Assembly: GCA_028708485.1 (NCBI GenBank)
Contig: JAQVYZ010000005.1
Span: forward strand, 1 to 12,576
Length of the DNA: 12,576 nt
DNA from: Caldisericia bacterium
GTDB lineage: Bacteria; Caldisericota; Caldisericia; UBA6126
Direction: 5' to 3'
Below, piece after piece: positions 12,502-12,576 of the stretch. The position numbers and the translations under genes were made by a program. Within the stretch, counting starts at the first letter, position 1, and every line of letters begins with the position of its first letter. The notes under the pieces were generated by a model, which saw nothing but the letters and a program-made list of their open reading frames with translations, had not been told where the DNA came from and ran no database searches.

Positions 12502-12576
12502 TTAATAAAACCACCGTTTAAAAATTCTGATTTGTTCTAAGTCTTCTTCCAGGCTATTTTTAGGAGTTTCCAAAAT
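12502..12576 (-). CDS. C-terminal end of an unidentified upstream protein (partial)
   Basis: One minus-strand frame is open from the window edge for 24 codons and stops at TAA (12502-12504). Its charged, amphipathic sequence ends EQIRIFKRWFY and reads like a protein C-terminus (LEEDLEQI pattern), but it is too short to identify. It is about 117 bp from tdh, and that gap holds the tdh promoter. Confidence 0.35.
   Translation of the reverse strand: MLETPKNSLEEDLEQIRIFKRWFY

Overview
The window looks like the chromosome of a low-to-moderate GC Gram-positive bacterium (Bacillota, probably Bacilli-like). This rests on AGGAGG-type ribosome binding sites, a lipoprotein with PASTA repeats, an adjacent rpe-thiN pair (in Bacillus these follow prkC-rsgA), an ECF sigma operon with PspC and LiaF/YvlB-like envelope proteins, and dense, overlapping genes. 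The species cannot be named from this sequence. I see no rRNA, tRNA, CRISPR array, insertion sequence or prophage.

Layout. Plus strand, 1-2408: the 3' part of a tRNA-guanine transglycosylase (tgt) with an in-frame TGA, then an HD-domain phosphohydrolase, a malonyl-CoA:ACP transacylase (FabD family) and a small MIP18/DUF59-family protein. Spacings are 1 bp, 16 bp and a 23-bp overlap, so they look like one transcription unit whose promoter lies outside the window. Everything from 2398 to 12576 is on the minus strand, and the two blocks converge near 2400.

Minus strand in transcription order: the last 24 codons of an unidentified protein (12502-12576); a promoter region; SDR-type L-threonine 3-dehydrogenase and 2-amino-3-ketobutyrate CoA ligase, which together turn threonine into glycine and acetyl-CoA; a lipoprotein made of three PASTA domains; ribulose-phosphate 3-epimerase; thiamine pyrophosphokinase; and a TalC/FSA-family transaldolase. 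From kbl to tal the genes overlap or are separated by only a few bases. Rpe and transaldolase are both in the non-oxidative pentose phosphate pathway, and ThiN makes TPP, the cofactor of transketolase in the same pathway. The full-length disaggregase ClpB follows after a 70-bp gap with a possible promoter.

The most system-like part is the five-gene set 4770-2398, downstream of clpB: a minimal PspC protein, a larger PspC membrane protein, a four-TM protein with a repeated LiaF/DUF4097-like beta domain, a short ECF sigma factor and an 81-residue membrane ORF. The genes are coupled by TAATG and ATGA overlaps or very short gaps. The 57-bp gap in front of them contains GCAACC-N16-CGTATA, which resembles the promoter class used by ECF sigma factors, so the operon is probably autoregulated. 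No classical zinc-binding anti-sigma protein is encoded; the PspC, LiaF-like or small membrane proteins are candidates for sensing and restraining the sigma factor at the membrane.
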